A DNA stretch of 33,347 nucleotides from positions 1-33,347 of the forward strand of contig NZ_JAEMVD010000014.1 of the NCBI RefSeq assembly GCF_029215975.1, given 5' to 3'. Origin of the DNA: Sulfurimonas sp. SAG-AH-194-C20. GTDB taxonomy: Bacteria; Campylobacterota; Campylobacteria; Campylobacterales; Sulfurimonadaceae. Positions 7,594 to 17,175 of this stretch are shown in pieces. Every line of letters starts with the position of its first letter. The stretch's first letter is position 1. Made by a program: the position numbers and the translations under genes. The notes beneath the pieces are model-generated. The model was given only the letters and a program-made list of their open reading frames with translations. It did not search any database and was not told the DNA's origin.

Positions 7594-10074
7594 CTATTCC
7601 ACTATTAGTGTCTCAGAACCTTCTTCATTTTCATTTTCATCTTTTTCTTCTTTAGGGCAACGTGATATTGATGCAACATCATCACCTTTAAGTATATAGA
7701 CACCAGAGGTGTTTCTACTGGATTTTGAGATAGTTTGCATATCTACTCTTATCATTTTACCACTTTTTGTAAGTGCCATCATATCCATTTCTTCATCTAC
7801 CATTAGACAACCGATGATATTTTTACCAGTTTTAGCTGTCATCTTCATAGCAATAACACCAGAACCGCCACGGTTTGTAAGTCTATATTCACCAGCATCA
7901 GTACGTTTACCAATACCTTTTTCAGCAATCATAAGAATTTCTTGTTCATCATTTGCAATGATGTTAGCATCAACTACTACATCGCCCTCATGTTTGAACT
8001 TAATACCACGAACACCACGAGTATTTCTACCTTGTTCACGAGTTTTCTCAATCTCAAATTTAATACACTGAGCAAATTTAGTTACGATAAATAGGAATCT
8101 AATATCTTGATTTGCAATTTTTGCAGTGATAAGAGCATCATCATCATCAAGAGCGATAGCTTTAACACCATTACTTCTAATGTTAGAAAATTCACTTAGG
8201 TTTGTACGTTTTACAACACCTTTTTGAGTAAAGAAAACAAGTCCTTTATCTTCACTAAAGTCAGTAGTAGGAATGATAGAGCGAATCTTTTCATCTGCTA
8301 CAAGATTTATAAGGTTTACAACTGCCTTGCCTTTAGCTATACGAGACCCTTCAGGAATACGATATACTTTTAACCAGTGAAGTTGACCGCGGTCAGTTAC
8401 AAAAAGAAGTGTGTCATGTGTGTTACATGTAAAGAAATTTTCTATAAAGTCATCTTCATAAGTTGTAACAGCAGTCTTACCTTTACCACCGCGTTTTTGT
8501 TTCTCGTATGAAGCAAGAGGAACACGTTTAATATAACCACGGTGAGTAATAGTAACTACCATTGGCTCATTTGGAATGAGGTCTTCGATGTCGATGTCAT
8601 CATAGTCATCTTCAACATCAGTACGACGTCCTTCTGTATAAGTAGCAGATACTTCGTCAAACTCTTCGGAAATGATACCGTTAAGTACCTCTTCACTTTT
8701 AAGAATAGACTCTAAGTAGTTGATGAGTTTCATAAGCTCTGCTAACTCGTTTTCGATTTTTTCAATCTCTAAACCAGTTAAACGCCCAAGTCTCATAGCA
8801 ACGATACTTGCCGCTTGAATGTCTGAGAAGTCATACTCTGTAACAAGATTTTCTTTTGCTTCTTCTTCAGAGTTTGAAGCACGAATAGTTTTGATAACTT
8901 TTTCAATGATATCAATAGCTTTTCTGAGACCTTCTAAAATATGTGCACGAGCCTTTGCTTTTTCAAGATCAAAGATAGTACGGCGAATGATTACAGTTTT
9001 ACGGTGGTTAATAAACTGTTTAAGTATCTCAATAATTCCAAAAATACGTGGCTCTTGATTTAATATAGATAACATGATGATACCAAAAGTAGTCTGCATG
9101 CTTGTCTGTTTAAAGAGGTTGTTAAGAACTATCTCGCTCATAGCATCGCGTTTAAGCTCGATGACCACACGCATACCGTCACGGTCTGATTCATCACGGA
9201 TAAGTGAAACACCATCTATCATTTTGTCTTTTACAAGGTTTGCAATATTTTCAATAAGACGCGACTTGTTTACTTGGTAAGGAAGCTCATCGATTACGAT
9301 AATCTCTTTTTTAGCAGTCTGCTCGATGTGAGTCTTTGCACGAACTTTAATACGTCCACGACCAGATTCATAAGCCTCAGTGATACCTTTTTTACCAAAG
9401 ATAATTCCACCAGTTGGAAAGTCAGGAGCTTTTACATGTTCCATGATTTCAGGAAGTGTTATCTGAGGATTTGCAAGAAGTGCTTTGAGTGCATTCATAA
9501 TCTCAGTAGGGTTATGAGGAGGAATGTTTGTAGCCATACCAACAGCGATTCCAGAAGAACCATTTATAAGCAGGTTTGGAACACGAGTAGGCATAACATC
9601 TGGCTCTTTAGTAGTACCATCATAGTTATCAGTCATGTTTACTGTGTTCTTATCTAAGTCTTTAAGAAGTTCACCAGCATACTTTGTCATACGAGCTTCA
9701 GTATATCTCATCGCAGCGGCAGAGTCACCATCTACAGAACCAAAGTTTCCTTGACCATCTACAAGTTCCATTCTCATTGAGAAGTCTTGAGCCATACGAA
9801 CTAATGCATCATAAACAGAGTTGTCACCGTGTGGGTGGTACTGACCGATTACATCACCGACGATACGTGCTGATTTTTTAAACTTAGCACCATGAGAAAG
9901 GTTAAGTTTATCCATCGCATAAAGTATACGTCTATGCACAGGTTTTAGTCCATCTCTAACATCTGGCAGTGCACGTCCTACTATGACACTCATTGAGTAG
10001 TCAAGGTAAGAGTTCTGAAGAGTTGTTTCTATATTTATCTGTTGTATGTCGTCATTATTTAGCAAGTCGCTCAT
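7594..10074 (-). CDS. gyrA: DNA gyrase subunit A
   Basis: GyrA is the breakage-reunion subunit of DNA gyrase, working as A2B2 to introduce negative supercoils. The 826-residue protein is full length. The N-terminal [20 protein letters not shown] is typical, the catalytic tyrosine is Tyr124 in [10 protein letters not shown], and the quinolone-determining region reads [10 protein letters not shown] (80-89). The GyrA box appears as QKRGGKGK near residue 535, followed by the beta-pinwheel repeats. The C-terminus is acidic. Asn85 occupies the E. coli Ser83 position; H. pylori also carries Asn there, so this is not in itself a resistance change. It is divergent from amt across a 194-base gap. Confidence 0.98.
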   Translation of the reverse strand: MSDLLNNDDIQQINIETTLQNSYLDYSMSVIVGRALPDVRDGLKPVHRRILYAMDKLNLSHGAKFKKSARIVGDVIGQYHPHGDNSVYDALVRMAQDFSMRMELVDGQGNFGSVDGDSAAAMRYTEARMTKYAGELLKDLDKNTVNMTDNYDGTTKEPDVMPTRVPNLLINGSSGIAVGMATNIPPHNPTEIMNALKALLANPQITLPEIMEHVKAPDFPTGGIIFGKKGITEAYESGRGRIKVRAKTHIEQTAKKEIIVIDELPYQVNKSRLIENIANLVKDKMIDGVSLIRDESDRDGMRVVIELKRDAMSEIVLNNLFKQTSMQTTFGIIMLSILNQEPRIFGIIEILKQFINHRKTVIIRRTIFDLEKAKARAHILEGLRKAIDIIEKVIKTIRASNSEEEAKENLVTEYDFSDIQAASIVAMRLGRLTGLEIEKIENELAELMKLINYLESILKSEEVLNGIISEEFDEVSATYTEGRRTDVEDDYDDIDIEDLIPNEPMVVTITHRGYIKRVPLASYEKQKRGGKGKTAVTTYEDDFIENFFTCNTHDTLLFVTDRGQLHWLKVYRIPEGSRIAKGKAVVNLINLVADEKIRSIIPTTDFSEDKGLVFFTQKGVVKRTNLSEFSNIRSNGVKAIALDDDDALITAKIANQDIRFLFIVTKFAQCIKFEIEKTREQGRNTRGVRGIKFKHEGDVVVDANIIANDEQEILMIAEKGIGKRTDAGEYRLTNRGGSGVIAMKMTAKTGKNIIGCLMVDEEMDMMALTKSGKMIRVDMQTISKSSRNTSGVYILKGDDVASISRCPKEEKDENENEEGSETLIVE

Positions 10075-10268
10075 TAATACACCCTATTAAATTTAAGAAT
10101 AATTTTGATTATAATATCTAAAAATATCTTAAGGATATATATATTAACCCTGAAATATTTAATTTATACAACTGATATTTACATGATTAAAAATTAAGCA
10201 ATATAAAAAATCATTATCTTATCTTTTATGTCATACTTCAAACCGAAATTATAAAAAAAAGGATTCAC

Positions 10269-11645
10269 ATGAAGAAATGGTTTGTAGCATTATTGCTAGC
10301 TTTACCAGCATTTGCTGATGAAGTTGTGACAAAAGTAGCACAAGGAGACTTAAATAGCACAATTGAAGCTATTGCAACTAAAGTAGTTGAAAAAGCAGCA
10401 GAAGGTCTTAACTCTGGGGATACTGCATGGATGATGATGTCTACTGCATTGGTATTACTTATGACACCAGCTGGTCTTGCACTGTTTTATGGTGGAATGA
10501 CAAGAAGTAAAAATGTACTTAATACATATGCTATGGTTTTTGGAGCATTTGTAGTAGGTTTTATTGTATGGATTATCGCAGGTTACTCAATCGCTTTTGG
10601 TACTGCTGATGGCGCGATGAATAAAGTTATTGGTGGATTTGGCAATATAATGCTAAGTGATATCAAATGGACTGACTTAAGTTCAATGGGTGCATTTCCT
10701 GACTTCGTATTTGTTGTATTTCAAGGTACGTTTGCTGCTATTACTGTTGCTATCGCTTCTGGTTCAGTTATTGAGCGTATTAAGTTTTCTACATGGTTAG
10801 TGTTTGTAGCACTATGGGTTCTTGTAGTTTATGCTCCAATTGTTCACTTAGTATGGGGTGGAGGATATTTATTTGATATCGGTGCTTTAGACTTTGCTGG
10901 TGGTACTGTTGTTCACATGAATGGTGGTTTAGCTGGTTTAGTTCTAGCATACTTAGTTGGTAAACGTACGGGCTACCCTAAGATTGCGATGAAACCTGCA
11001 AATGTAATGCTTACTGCTTTAGGTGCTGCTATCCTATGGTTTGGTTGGTATGGATTTAACGGTGGATCTGCATTTGGTGCAAATGGAATCGCTGGTTTAG
11101 CTTTCTTAACAACAACTATTGCTACTGCGATGGCTGCTATCACATGGATGGCTGCTGAGTGGGTTATTTATAAAAAACCAACTCTTTTAGGTCTTGCTTC
11201 AGGTGCTGTTGCCGGTCTTGTAGCTATTACTCCTGCTGCAGGTTTTGTTGATGTTACTGGTGCATTTATCTTAGGTGTTGTTGGTTCATTATTTGCATTT
11301 TGGGGTGTTACTGTACTTAAGAAGAAACTTGGTTATGATGATTCTTTAGATGCATTTGGTATTCACTTTTTAGCTGGTTTATTTGGTGCTCTTGCAACTG
11401 CACTATTAGCTGTAAAAGACAATGATTTACTATGGGACGGACCACTGAAAGAGTCTGGAGATAGAATGGGACAGTTCATGGTTCAAGTTGAATCTGTTGT
11501 TATTGTTGGTTTAGTTACACTAATCGGTACAGTTGTAGTTTACTACATTGCTACTGCATTAACTGGTGGGTCTCGTGTTGATGAAGAGAGTGAAACTATC
11601 GGTCTTGACGAATCAGTACACGGCGAGAAATATACTAACTCTTAA
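10269..11645 (+). CDS. amt: Ammonium transporter Amt (1)
   Basis: A trimeric inner-membrane ammonium channel of 458 residues. It starts with a cleavable-type signal peptide (about 1-16, LPAFA-DE), as in E. coli AmtB, then a spacer and 11 predicted transmembrane helices. The pore histidines are His216 (GTVVHMNGG) and His366 (FGIHFLAG). A cytoplasmic tail of about 40 residues is acidic and probably meets PII. AAGGA lies just before the ATG. The PII gene follows 45 bases downstream; amt-glnK pairing is widely conserved and implies PII-gated ammonium uptake under nitrogen limitation. I saw no clear sigma-54 promoter in the upstream gap. Confidence 0.95.
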   Translation: MKKWFVALLLALPAFADEVVTKVAQGDLNSTIEAIATKVVEKAAEGLNSGDTAWMMMSTALVLLMTPAGLALFYGGMTRSKNVLNTYAMVFGAFVVGFIVWIIAGYSIAFGTADGAMNKVIGGFGNIMLSDIKWTDLSSMGAFPDFVFVVFQGTFAAITVAIASGSVIERIKFSTWLVFVALWVLVVYAPIVHLVWGGGYLFDIGALDFAGGTVVHMNGGLAGLVLAYLVGKRTGYPKIAMKPANVMLTALGAAILWFGWYGFNGGSAFGANGIAGLAFLTTTIATAMAAITWMAAEWVIYKKPTLLGLASGAVAGLVAITPAAGFVDVTGAFILGVVGSLFAFWGVTVLKKKLGYDDSLDAFGIHFLAGLFGALATALLAVKDNDLLWDGPLKESGDRMGQFMVQVESVVIVGLVTLIGTVVVYYIATALTGGSRVDEESETIGLDESVHGEKYTNS

Positions 11646-11690
11646 TAGAGTTAGGCTATAATAAAAAAATTACTTTTATAAGGATTATAA

Positions 11691-12029
<339 letters not shown>

Positions 12030-12048
12030 CTCACTTCTCTTTTCCTTC

Positions 12049-12079
12049 AAACACACATTTTTATGTGTGTTTCTCTTTT
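12049..12079 (+). terminator. Intrinsic terminator after the PII gene
   Basis: A perfect 10-bp stem, AAACACACAT paired with ATGTGTGTTT, encloses a TTTT loop 20 bases past the PII stop. It is followed by a T-rich run (CTCTTTT). This ends the amt1-PII transcript and separates it from amt2. Confidence 0.8.
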
Positions 12080-12157
12080 AAAATATCCCACATTTAATTA
12101 TTTCCGTATATTTATTTTGCTAAACTGCCTTTAAATTCTTCAATATAAAGGTTTTCA

Positions 12158-13333
12158 ATGTCAGAAGCTGACTTCAAATACATAATAGATACATTTTATA
12201 CACTCTTTTGCATGGTTCTTATCATATTTATGGTTCCTGGTTTTGCTATGCTTGAAGCGGGTCTAGTGAGAACAAAAAATGTCTCATCAGTACTAACAGT
12301 AAATACAATGATATATGCAGTCGCCTCCATGTCTTTTCTTTTAGTTGGTTACACATTAGCATTTGGGTCGTGGGAAAACTCTTCTATGAGCATATGGGCT
12401 GCGTTTATGTTTCAGATGGCATTTGTAGGTAAAACAATAAACATTATGAGTGGTGGAGTCAGCGAGAGAGTAAAAATCATACCTCTAATGTTCTTTACGA
12501 TTATAATGGGTGGTCTAATATACCCTTCTATTGTAAATATAACTTGGGGTGCCAACTTTTTAGCTGACACTTTTTTAGATATACATATGTATGACTTAGC
12601 TGGTTCTACTGTTATTCACTCTACTGGTGGGTGGGCACTTTTAGCTGCCATCATGATTATGGGAGCTCGTAAAGGGCGTTATAAAGATGGAAAGATTAGA
12701 GTTGTTCCTGCTTCAAATGTACCACTTGTAGTCCTCGGTGCACTTCTCCTGTGGATAGGTTGGTTTGGTTTTAATGGAGGAAGTGTAGGAAGCATATCTA
12801 GTGTAGAAAACGCAGACTTAGTTGCTAAAACTATTATGAACACAAATACAGCGGGACTTGCAGGGGCTATTATCGCAGGGTTTATCATGTATGTACGTTA
12901 CAAACTTTTTGATATAACAATGGTTCTAAATGGAGCCTTAGGTGGACTTGTAGCTGTTACTGCTGGACCAGACTTGTATGATATGTACACTCCAATACTA
13001 ATAGGACTTATAGGTGGTGCTTTAGTTGTCTTTGCTGTACCTCTTTTTGACAAGTTAAAACTTGACGATCCTGTTGGAGCACTTTCTGTTCACTTGGTTA
13101 ATGGTATTTGGGGAACATTAGCTGTCGGAATATTTGTAGATAGTGTTTCGATTGTGGAGCAGATAAAAGGTATAGTTATCGTTGCGATATTTGCTTTTGT
13201 TAGTTCATATGTTGTACTTTTTATCATTAATAAAATCATTCCTTTTAGAGCAGAAGATGATGTCCAAGTAGAAGGTTTAGATGTAAATGAAGTAGGTGTT
13301 GAAGCATATCCAGAGTTCAAACGAGCTATTTAG
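12158..13333 (+). CDS. amt: Ammonium transporter family protein (2)
   Basis: A second, shorter Amt/Rh-family channel of 391 residues without a signal peptide. It begins directly with a transmembrane helix after DFKYIIDTF. The pore histidines are His154 (TVIHSTGGW) and His312 (LSVHLVNG). The helix motif WIGWFGFNGGS is conserved, and about 10-11 helices are predicted, followed by an acidic C-terminal tail. AAAGG lies 9-10 bases before the ATG. It is only distantly similar to the first Amt, so the pair reflects two subfamilies, not a recent duplication. It may be PII-regulated given its place behind the PII gene, but it has its own transcription unit. Confidence 0.92.
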   Translation: MSEADFKYIIDTFYTLFCMVLIIFMVPGFAMLEAGLVRTKNVSSVLTVNTMIYAVASMSFLLVGYTLAFGSWENSSMSIWAAFMFQMAFVGKTINIMSGGVSERVKIIPLMFFTIIMGGLIYPSIVNITWGANFLADTFLDIHMYDLAGSTVIHSTGGWALLAAIMIMGARKGRYKDGKIRVVPASNVPLVVLGALLLWIGWFGFNGGSVGSISSVENADLVAKTIMNTNTAGLAGAIIAGFIMYVRYKLFDITMVLNGALGGLVAVTAGPDLYDMYTPILIGLIGGALVVFAVPLFDKLKLDDPVGALSVHLVNGIWGTLAVGIFVDSVSIVEQIKGIVIVAIFAFVSSYVVLFIINKIIPFRAEDDVQVEGLDVNEVGVEAYPEFKRAI

Positions 13334-13351
13334 TTAACTTAACACTTTTGT

Positions 13352-13376
13352 AACAGATATTTTGATAATATCTGTT
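13352..13376 (+). promoter_or_regulatory. Hairpin directly abutting the tonB-like start codon
   Basis: A perfect 10-bp inverted repeat (AACAGATATT / AATATCTGTT, 5-base loop) ends one base before the ATG at 13378. It could be an amt2 terminator lacking a T-run, an operator, or a structure hiding the start site. GATAAT within it (13364-13369) could also serve as a -10 box for a nearly leaderless transcript. No Shine-Dalgarno is visible. Confidence 0.4.
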
Positions 13377-13377
13377 T

Positions 13378-14058
13378 ATGATACGACATTCTAACTCTTT
13401 TATAGTTTCTATAATTATCCATTTATTACTTGTAGTACTGATATACCTAGTCTATAAAGAAGTAAGCATTGGGCTAAAAGTAGAAAAAAAAGAGTCTCTA
13501 CTGTGCATAAAACTTTCATCTGTATGTAAACCAACTCAAAAGACTTTAGCTCCTCCAAAAAAACCAAAAAAATTAATAAAAAAGAAGAAAAAAGTTAAAC
13601 CTCTGAAAAAGGTTGCTCAAATATCTAAACTTATAGTAGAAATCCAAAATAAAAAAGTTCTTGTTGAAAAAGAGGTTTTAGAAGATACTAGCACTCTAAA
13701 AAAGACTTCAGTTATAAAAAAAGTACAAAAGAAAGATCTTCTAACTTTAAAAGTTGTCAAAGAAAAGTCAGCACCGCAAAAAATATATATAGATGAAAAC
13801 ATAGAAAAAATTATAGCATTAATAAAAGAAAACCTTTACTACCCTCGTCGTGCAAGAAAAAGAGGTATTCAAGGAAATGTATTAGTACGATTTACACTAT
13901 CAAAGGCAGCAAAAGTATCTAACATAGAGGTATTATCTTCAAATAGCAATATTTTAAGTCGTGGAGCAATAAAAACTATACAAAATATAGATGAAAAACT
14001 ACCAAAACCAAACCAAAATATAACTTTTAATATACCTATATCTTATACACTTCATTAA
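13378..14058 (+). CDS. TonB-like energy-transducing protein
   Basis: A 226-residue inner-membrane/periplasmic protein with TonB layout. One N-terminal transmembrane helix (about 8-26) holds the Ser-x3-His pair (Ser11, His15) typical of ExbB/D-coupled TonB. A long Lys-rich, partly Lys-Pro linker follows (about 50-135). A C-terminal TonB domain (about 141-226) includes YYPRRARKRGIQGNVLV and closes with FNIPISYTL. TonB couples proton-motive force to outer-membrane receptors. No exbB/exbD or receptor gene adjoins, so its partner is unknown. The linker is Lys-rich rather than Pro-rich. Confidence 0.85.
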   Translation: MIRHSNSFIVSIIIHLLLVVLIYLVYKEVSIGLKVEKKESLLCIKLSSVCKPTQKTLAPPKKPKKLIKKKKKVKPLKKVAQISKLIVEIQNKKVLVEKEVLEDTSTLKKTSVIKKVQKKDLLTLKVVKEKSAPQKIYIDENIEKIIALIKENLYYPRRARKRGIQGNVLVRFTLSKAAKVSNIEVLSSNSNILSRGAIKTIQNIDEKLPKPNQNITFNIPISYTLH

Positions 14059-14181
14059 GAGATGCAATGAAACTGAAATATATTTTAAGTATAAATAAAA
14101 GTGATTTTATAAAAGGAATAATTTATAAGTTTTTATGATACAATATTCTTGATTTAAAAATTAACATCGCAAGGATTTATT

Positions 14182-14610
14182 ATGGGTATCTTACTTATTA
14201 CACTAGCTTCAGCATTAGTATTTGGGCTAATTATATTTTTTATTTGTGAGGAAAAGTCATTGACAAATGCAAACTTCTCAGATATGAAAGGTCTTTTTAC
14301 TGAAGAGTTAAAACTATCAGAATGTGTGGGTGAATTTAATACTGTTCGCTATATGCTAGCATATGTTGCAGCACTTTTCTTTTTTGACTTAATTATTGCA
14401 CAGACAATATTTATTGAAAATAATTTTGGAATGGCTCAAATTATGGCCTATGTATTTATGCCATCATTAGTTGGTTCATGGATAATTTTACTTGTTAAGT
14501 GGACATACCAACCTATGATAAAAGTTATTTCATCATTTATGTATGGTGGTGGCTTTATCGGTGCTGCTGTATTCGCATTCGCAATTACTTATGTTACATC
14601 TTTAGCATAA
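14182..14610 (+). CDS. Small inner-membrane protein, function unknown
   Basis: A 142-residue protein with four likely transmembrane helices at about 3-22, 57-78, 85-105 and 114-138, separated by short hydrophilic loops. Residues 23-50 form an acidic loop (EEKSLTNANFSDMKGLFTEE). I do not recognise the family. AAGGATTTATT precedes the ATG, and TACAAT about 40 bases upstream could be a -10 element. A terminator follows at 14644, so it is probably monocistronic. Confidence 0.7.
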   Translation: MGILLITLASALVFGLIIFFICEEKSLTNANFSDMKGLFTEELKLSECVGEFNTVRYMLAYVAALFFFDLIIAQTIFIENNFGMAQIMAYVFMPSLVGSWIILLVKWTYQPMIKVISSFMYGGGFIGAAVFAFAITYVTSLA

Positions 14611-14643
14611 ACTTAATTCTCCTCAGAAAGTTACTAAACTATA

Positions 14644-14675
14644 AAACAGGTGTTAAGTTATACACCTGTTTCTTC
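14644..14675 (+). terminator. Intrinsic terminator after the small membrane protein gene
   Basis: A 10-bp stem, AAACAGGTGT paired with ACACCTGTTT, with an 8-base loop and then TTCTTC, lies 33 bases after the stop. It ends just before the -35 of the next gene's promoter. Confidence 0.75.
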
Positions 14676-14676
14676 T

Positions 14677-14704
14677 TTGCATCTTACCCTTAACTTGCTA
14701 TAAT
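14677..14704 (+). promoter_or_regulatory. Promoter of the response regulator gene, leaderless layout
   Basis: TTGCAT (14677-14682) and a perfect TATAAT (14699-14704) are spaced by 16 bases. The ATG of the next gene begins six bases after TATAAT, where transcription would normally start. No Shine-Dalgarno can fit between them, so the mRNA would be leaderless or nearly so. Confidence 0.6.
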
Positions 14705-14710
14705 ATTTTT

Positions 14711-15112
14711 ATGAAAATAATAATACTTGATGACTCAGTGACCATACAAATGATAATCGAATCTCTCCTTGAAGATATGGGTGTAAAAGAGGAAGAGATG
14801 TTTTTATTTAGTTGTGGAGTAGAGGCATTAGAATTTATCAAAGAGAATGGTGCTGACATCGTATTTAGCGATATTAATATGCCAATAATGGAAGGATATG
14901 AGTTTGCTGTTAAGCTTTTTGAAATCCGTCCAGACCTACAAAACTCATTTTTTGCAGTAAGCGGAGATGAAAGTCGAGAAAGTTACTTAAAAATGAAAGT
15001 AAGTGGCGCACACAGATTTTTAAGAAAACCAATAAATGCAGAACATTTTAAACATTTTGTCTCTTTAGAGATTTCAAAATGCAGAGCTTTGGAATTTACT
15101 ACTGATTTTTAA
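14711..15112 (+). CDS. Single-domain response regulator (CheY-like)
   Basis: A 133-residue stand-alone receiver domain. The acidic pocket is Asp7 and Asp8, the phospho-acceptor is Asp54 (VFSDINMP), the switch position is Ser84 (AVSGDES), and the conserved lysine is Lys106 (FLRKPIN). There is no output domain, so it acts by protein contact or in a phosphorelay. No histidine kinase or chemotaxis gene adjoins it, so partner and pathway are unknown. The gene begins at a probable leaderless start and is the last host gene before the island. Confidence 0.9.
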   Translation: MKIIILDDSVTIQMIIESLLEDMGVKEEEMFLFSCGVEALEFIKENGADIVFSDINMPIMEGYEFAVKLFEIRPDLQNSFFAVSGDESRESYLKMKVSGAHRFLRKPINAEHFKHFVSLEISKCRALEFTTDF

Positions 15113-15189
15113 GCCGGTGAGATACAAATTAAAATACAAGAATATGATAATATTGAGTAATTTTATTCTAAATTGCCAAAGATAGGCTA

Positions 15190-15218
15190 TGTAAGTGGTG
15201 ACCCCGAGGAGAATTGAA
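15190..15218. repeat. attL: 29-bp copy of the tRNA-Glu 3' end
   Basis: These 29 bases, including GGTGACCCCGAGGAG, are identical to 29700-29728. There they cover the CCA end, acceptor 3' strand and part of the T-arm of the intact tRNA-Glu, plus six flanking bases. Identity stops after GAATTGAA, so this is not a second tRNA but the displaced end left by integration. Confidence 0.9.
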
Positions 15219-15270
15219 AACCCTTGAAGGAATCCCCTTACTATAGGCTTCTAAAGTATATCTATCCTAA

Positions 15271-15310
15271 CCTCCCCATAATAGGGGTGACTACCCCTAT
15301 TAATACCTCT
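15271..15310 (+). promoter_or_regulatory. Shared regulatory motif, copy 1 (upstream of integrase)
   Basis: CCTCCCC, six bases, GGGG, fourteen bases, then AATACCTCT. The same parts recur at 17176-17219 upstream of the AlpA-like gene. This copy also contains a perfect 10-bp hairpin (TAATAGGGGT / ACCCCTATTA, 15279-15302, loop GACT). It is a candidate operator or integrase/excisionase arm site. Further inside, GAGTAACA is repeated at 15371 and 15382, 11 bases apart. Confidence 0.45.
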
Positions 15311-15407
15311 CAACCATTTATTATAATACAAAACTGATTACATATATTACTTATCAAAATTACACAAAGTGAGTAACAAATGAGTAACAGATTTTGGGAG
15401 ATAAATT

Positions 15408-16472
15408 ATGCCGTTTAAAAAAGTTGAGATAGGGATTTATTCGTACTATAAGCAAAGTGATGAAAGTAAAAAACATTTATATTATTACTATTCAACAACT
15501 GGTATAGATGGAAGAACAATTAAAGTTCGTAGTAAAAATACTGATATTAGAAAAGTTCGTACTGAGAGAGCAGGAGCTGACCTCAGAGAGGATATAGATG
15601 AATCTGTGGCTACAAATAGGAACTCAACACTTAATGAGGTAGCCAAGAATTATATTAGTAGTAAAACTGGTAAACCTATGCCTGATATTGAGTACAAAAA
15701 GTATCTAAAGCACTGCGAGTTTGGAATAGGTAAAAAGAAAATATCGGCTATAACAGATACAGATATAGCTAAATTTAAAGCTAAACTTATAGACCAAGGT
15801 ATGAAGCCAAGAGCAAGGATGATACAATTAAAAGCATTACTGAATTTTGGTGGTAGTAGTAGAAAAATAAAAATAGATAAGGTCAATTCATCTATTAAAA
15901 AGAGATTCTTTACAGAGGATGAATTACTCATAATATTTGATATGGCTAAAAGAATTCATCCTGAGTTGTATTTTTTTATGAAGATGCTTTTATATACTGG
16001 TCAAAGACCTAAAAATGTTTTGGAATTAAATGTTGATGATGTTCACTTGGATAGAAGTGTTATAGACTTTGGAGAGATTAAAGGTCAAGAAGAAGCAGAG
16101 ATACCAATATCTAAAAAAGTTAGACCATTACTTGAAGATTGGATAAAAAGTAAAACGGGTAGAATATTCAGACTAAGCCAAGATTATCTACAAGAATTAA
16201 GTCAAGAGATATTTGATGCATTTAATAAACCTTTATATTATATAGAATGTATGAGTAAAGAAGAGGAGAAACAAGCTAAAAAAGATGCCTACAAGTCTAA
16301 GAGACATCGTTGGAGTAGCTTTTATGGTTTACGACATACAACAGCCGTGAACATTATTAAAAATACTGGTTCAGTTTACAAGGCACAGCAAATGCTTAGA
16401 CATAGTGATATTAAGATGACAATGATTTATGCACAAGATGAAGACCAGCAAGGAACAGCAGATGCAATATGA
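15408..16472 (+). CDS. int: Tyrosine recombinase integrase of the island
   Basis: A 354-residue phage-type site-specific recombinase expected to integrate and excise the island at tRNA-Glu. An N-terminal DNA-binding part (about 1-160, with a SAM-like core-binding domain about 70-150) precedes the catalytic domain. Catalytic residues seen are Arg200 (YTGQRPKN), probable Lys225 (GEIKGQ), Arg309 (YGLRHT), His332 (LRHSD) and nucleophile Tyr341 (MIYAQ). The usual His of the HxxR box is Tyr306, a tolerated variation in some integrases. It begins 190 bases from attL and reads inward. Its end overlaps the next gene. Nothing suggests inactivation. Confidence 0.93.
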   Translation: MPFKKVEIGIYSYYKQSDESKKHLYYYYSTTGIDGRTIKVRSKNTDIRKVRTERAGADLREDIDESVATNRNSTLNEVAKNYISSKTGKPMPDIEYKKYLKHCEFGIGKKKISAITDTDIAKFKAKLIDQGMKPRARMIQLKALLNFGGSSRKIKIDKVNSSIKKRFFTEDELLIIFDMAKRIHPELYFFMKMLLYTGQRPKNVLELNVDDVHLDRSVIDFGEIKGQEEAEIPISKKVRPLLEDWIKSKTGRIFRLSQDYLQELSQEIFDAFNKPLYYIECMSKEEEKQAKKDAYKSKRHRWSSFYGLRHTTAVNIIKNTGSVYKAQQMLRHSDIKMTMIYAQDEDQQGTADAI

Positions 16473-17115
16473 TAAAGAAGACTTAATACAGTTTGAACAA
16501 CAAAAACAAGTCCTATTAGATATGAATGATAGTATAGATGAAGAGATATTTAATATCATTCCAGATAAAGTAAAAGTAGATATCAGTCATTTGATAGATA
16601 CTGAAAACTGTATAGATATTAATGTATATAGATTTATTAGTTATGCATTAGTTGGGTTAGATAGACTAAATAAAGCAGAAATGTATAGTAAAGATTTTAG
16701 TAGGGATTTAAAGTCACTGAAAAAGAAAGTTGATTTTTTATCAAGGCTATCGCCAGACCCAATAATAATAGAACTACCTGAGCCATTATCAGTAATTAAA
16801 GCAAAGTTTTATAGAGCCTGTAAAGTGATTAAAACACCTGATAAGTTAATAGGGGAAATATTTGATATTACATTAAATTGTAAAACATATAAAGGTAAAT
16901 TTTCTGAAAATGACATAAATTTCCCAAGCTCGGCTAAGGAAAAAGAGGAACTCAATATGATTAAATATTTAAATAGTATTCGAAAGGATGTTGAGGAAAA
17001 AGATGGAAGTATAAATGAAACAAAACTACTCAAATATAAAGAAAACTTTATGGATATCATTAATGCTAGCTACATTGAAGATAAGTACTACATCGGTAAA
17101 CCTGACTCAATATAG
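16462..17115 (+). CDS. Unknown island protein coupled to the integrase
   Basis: I do not recognise this 217-residue soluble, charged protein. The frame is open from an ATG at 16429 inside the integrase gene. I chose 16462 because AAGGA sits about eight bases before it and it gives only an 11-base overlap with the integrase. The N-terminal region (about 1-90) looks helical and charged, and ELPEPLSVIKAKFYRACKVI lies mid-protein. There is no signal peptide or membrane segment. Overlap implies translation together with the integrase, so a role in recombination control or element maintenance is possible but unproven. Confidence 0.65.
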   Translation: MQYDKEDLIQFEQQKQVLLDMNDSIDEEIFNIIPDKVKVDISHLIDTENCIDINVYRFISYALVGLDRLNKAEMYSKDFSRDLKSLKKKVDFLSRLSPDPIIIELPEPLSVIKAKFYRACKVIKTPDKLIGEIFDITLNCKTYKGKFSENDINFPSSAKEKEELNMIKYLNSIRKDVEEKDGSINETKLLKYKENFMDIINASYIEDKYYIGKPDSI

Positions 17116-17175
17116 TTAATATTACTAACTACTTAAAATAATCCCCGCTCATAAATAATGCACATATAATTCTTA

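Noticed and set aside
7540-7600. Sigma-54 promoter before flgP (GG-TAGCATTTT-GC on the minus strand)
   Set aside because: The GG and GC elements are separated by nine bases instead of ten, and the rest of the consensus is poor.
7709-9881. Plus-strand ORFs opposite gyrA (for example 7709-8071 and 9274-9657)
   Set aside because: They are antisense shadows with odd, cysteine- and serine-rich composition and no ribosome sites; gyrA is certain.
7790-10074. Quinolone-resistance substitution in GyrA (Asn at the E. coli Ser83 position)
   Set aside because: H. pylori has Asn at the same place naturally, so this alone is not evidence for resistance.
15190-15218. A second tRNA-Glu gene
   Set aside because: Only the 3' end (about 23 tRNA bases) matches; the anticodon arm, D-arm and 5' acceptor are missing. 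It is the attL copy.
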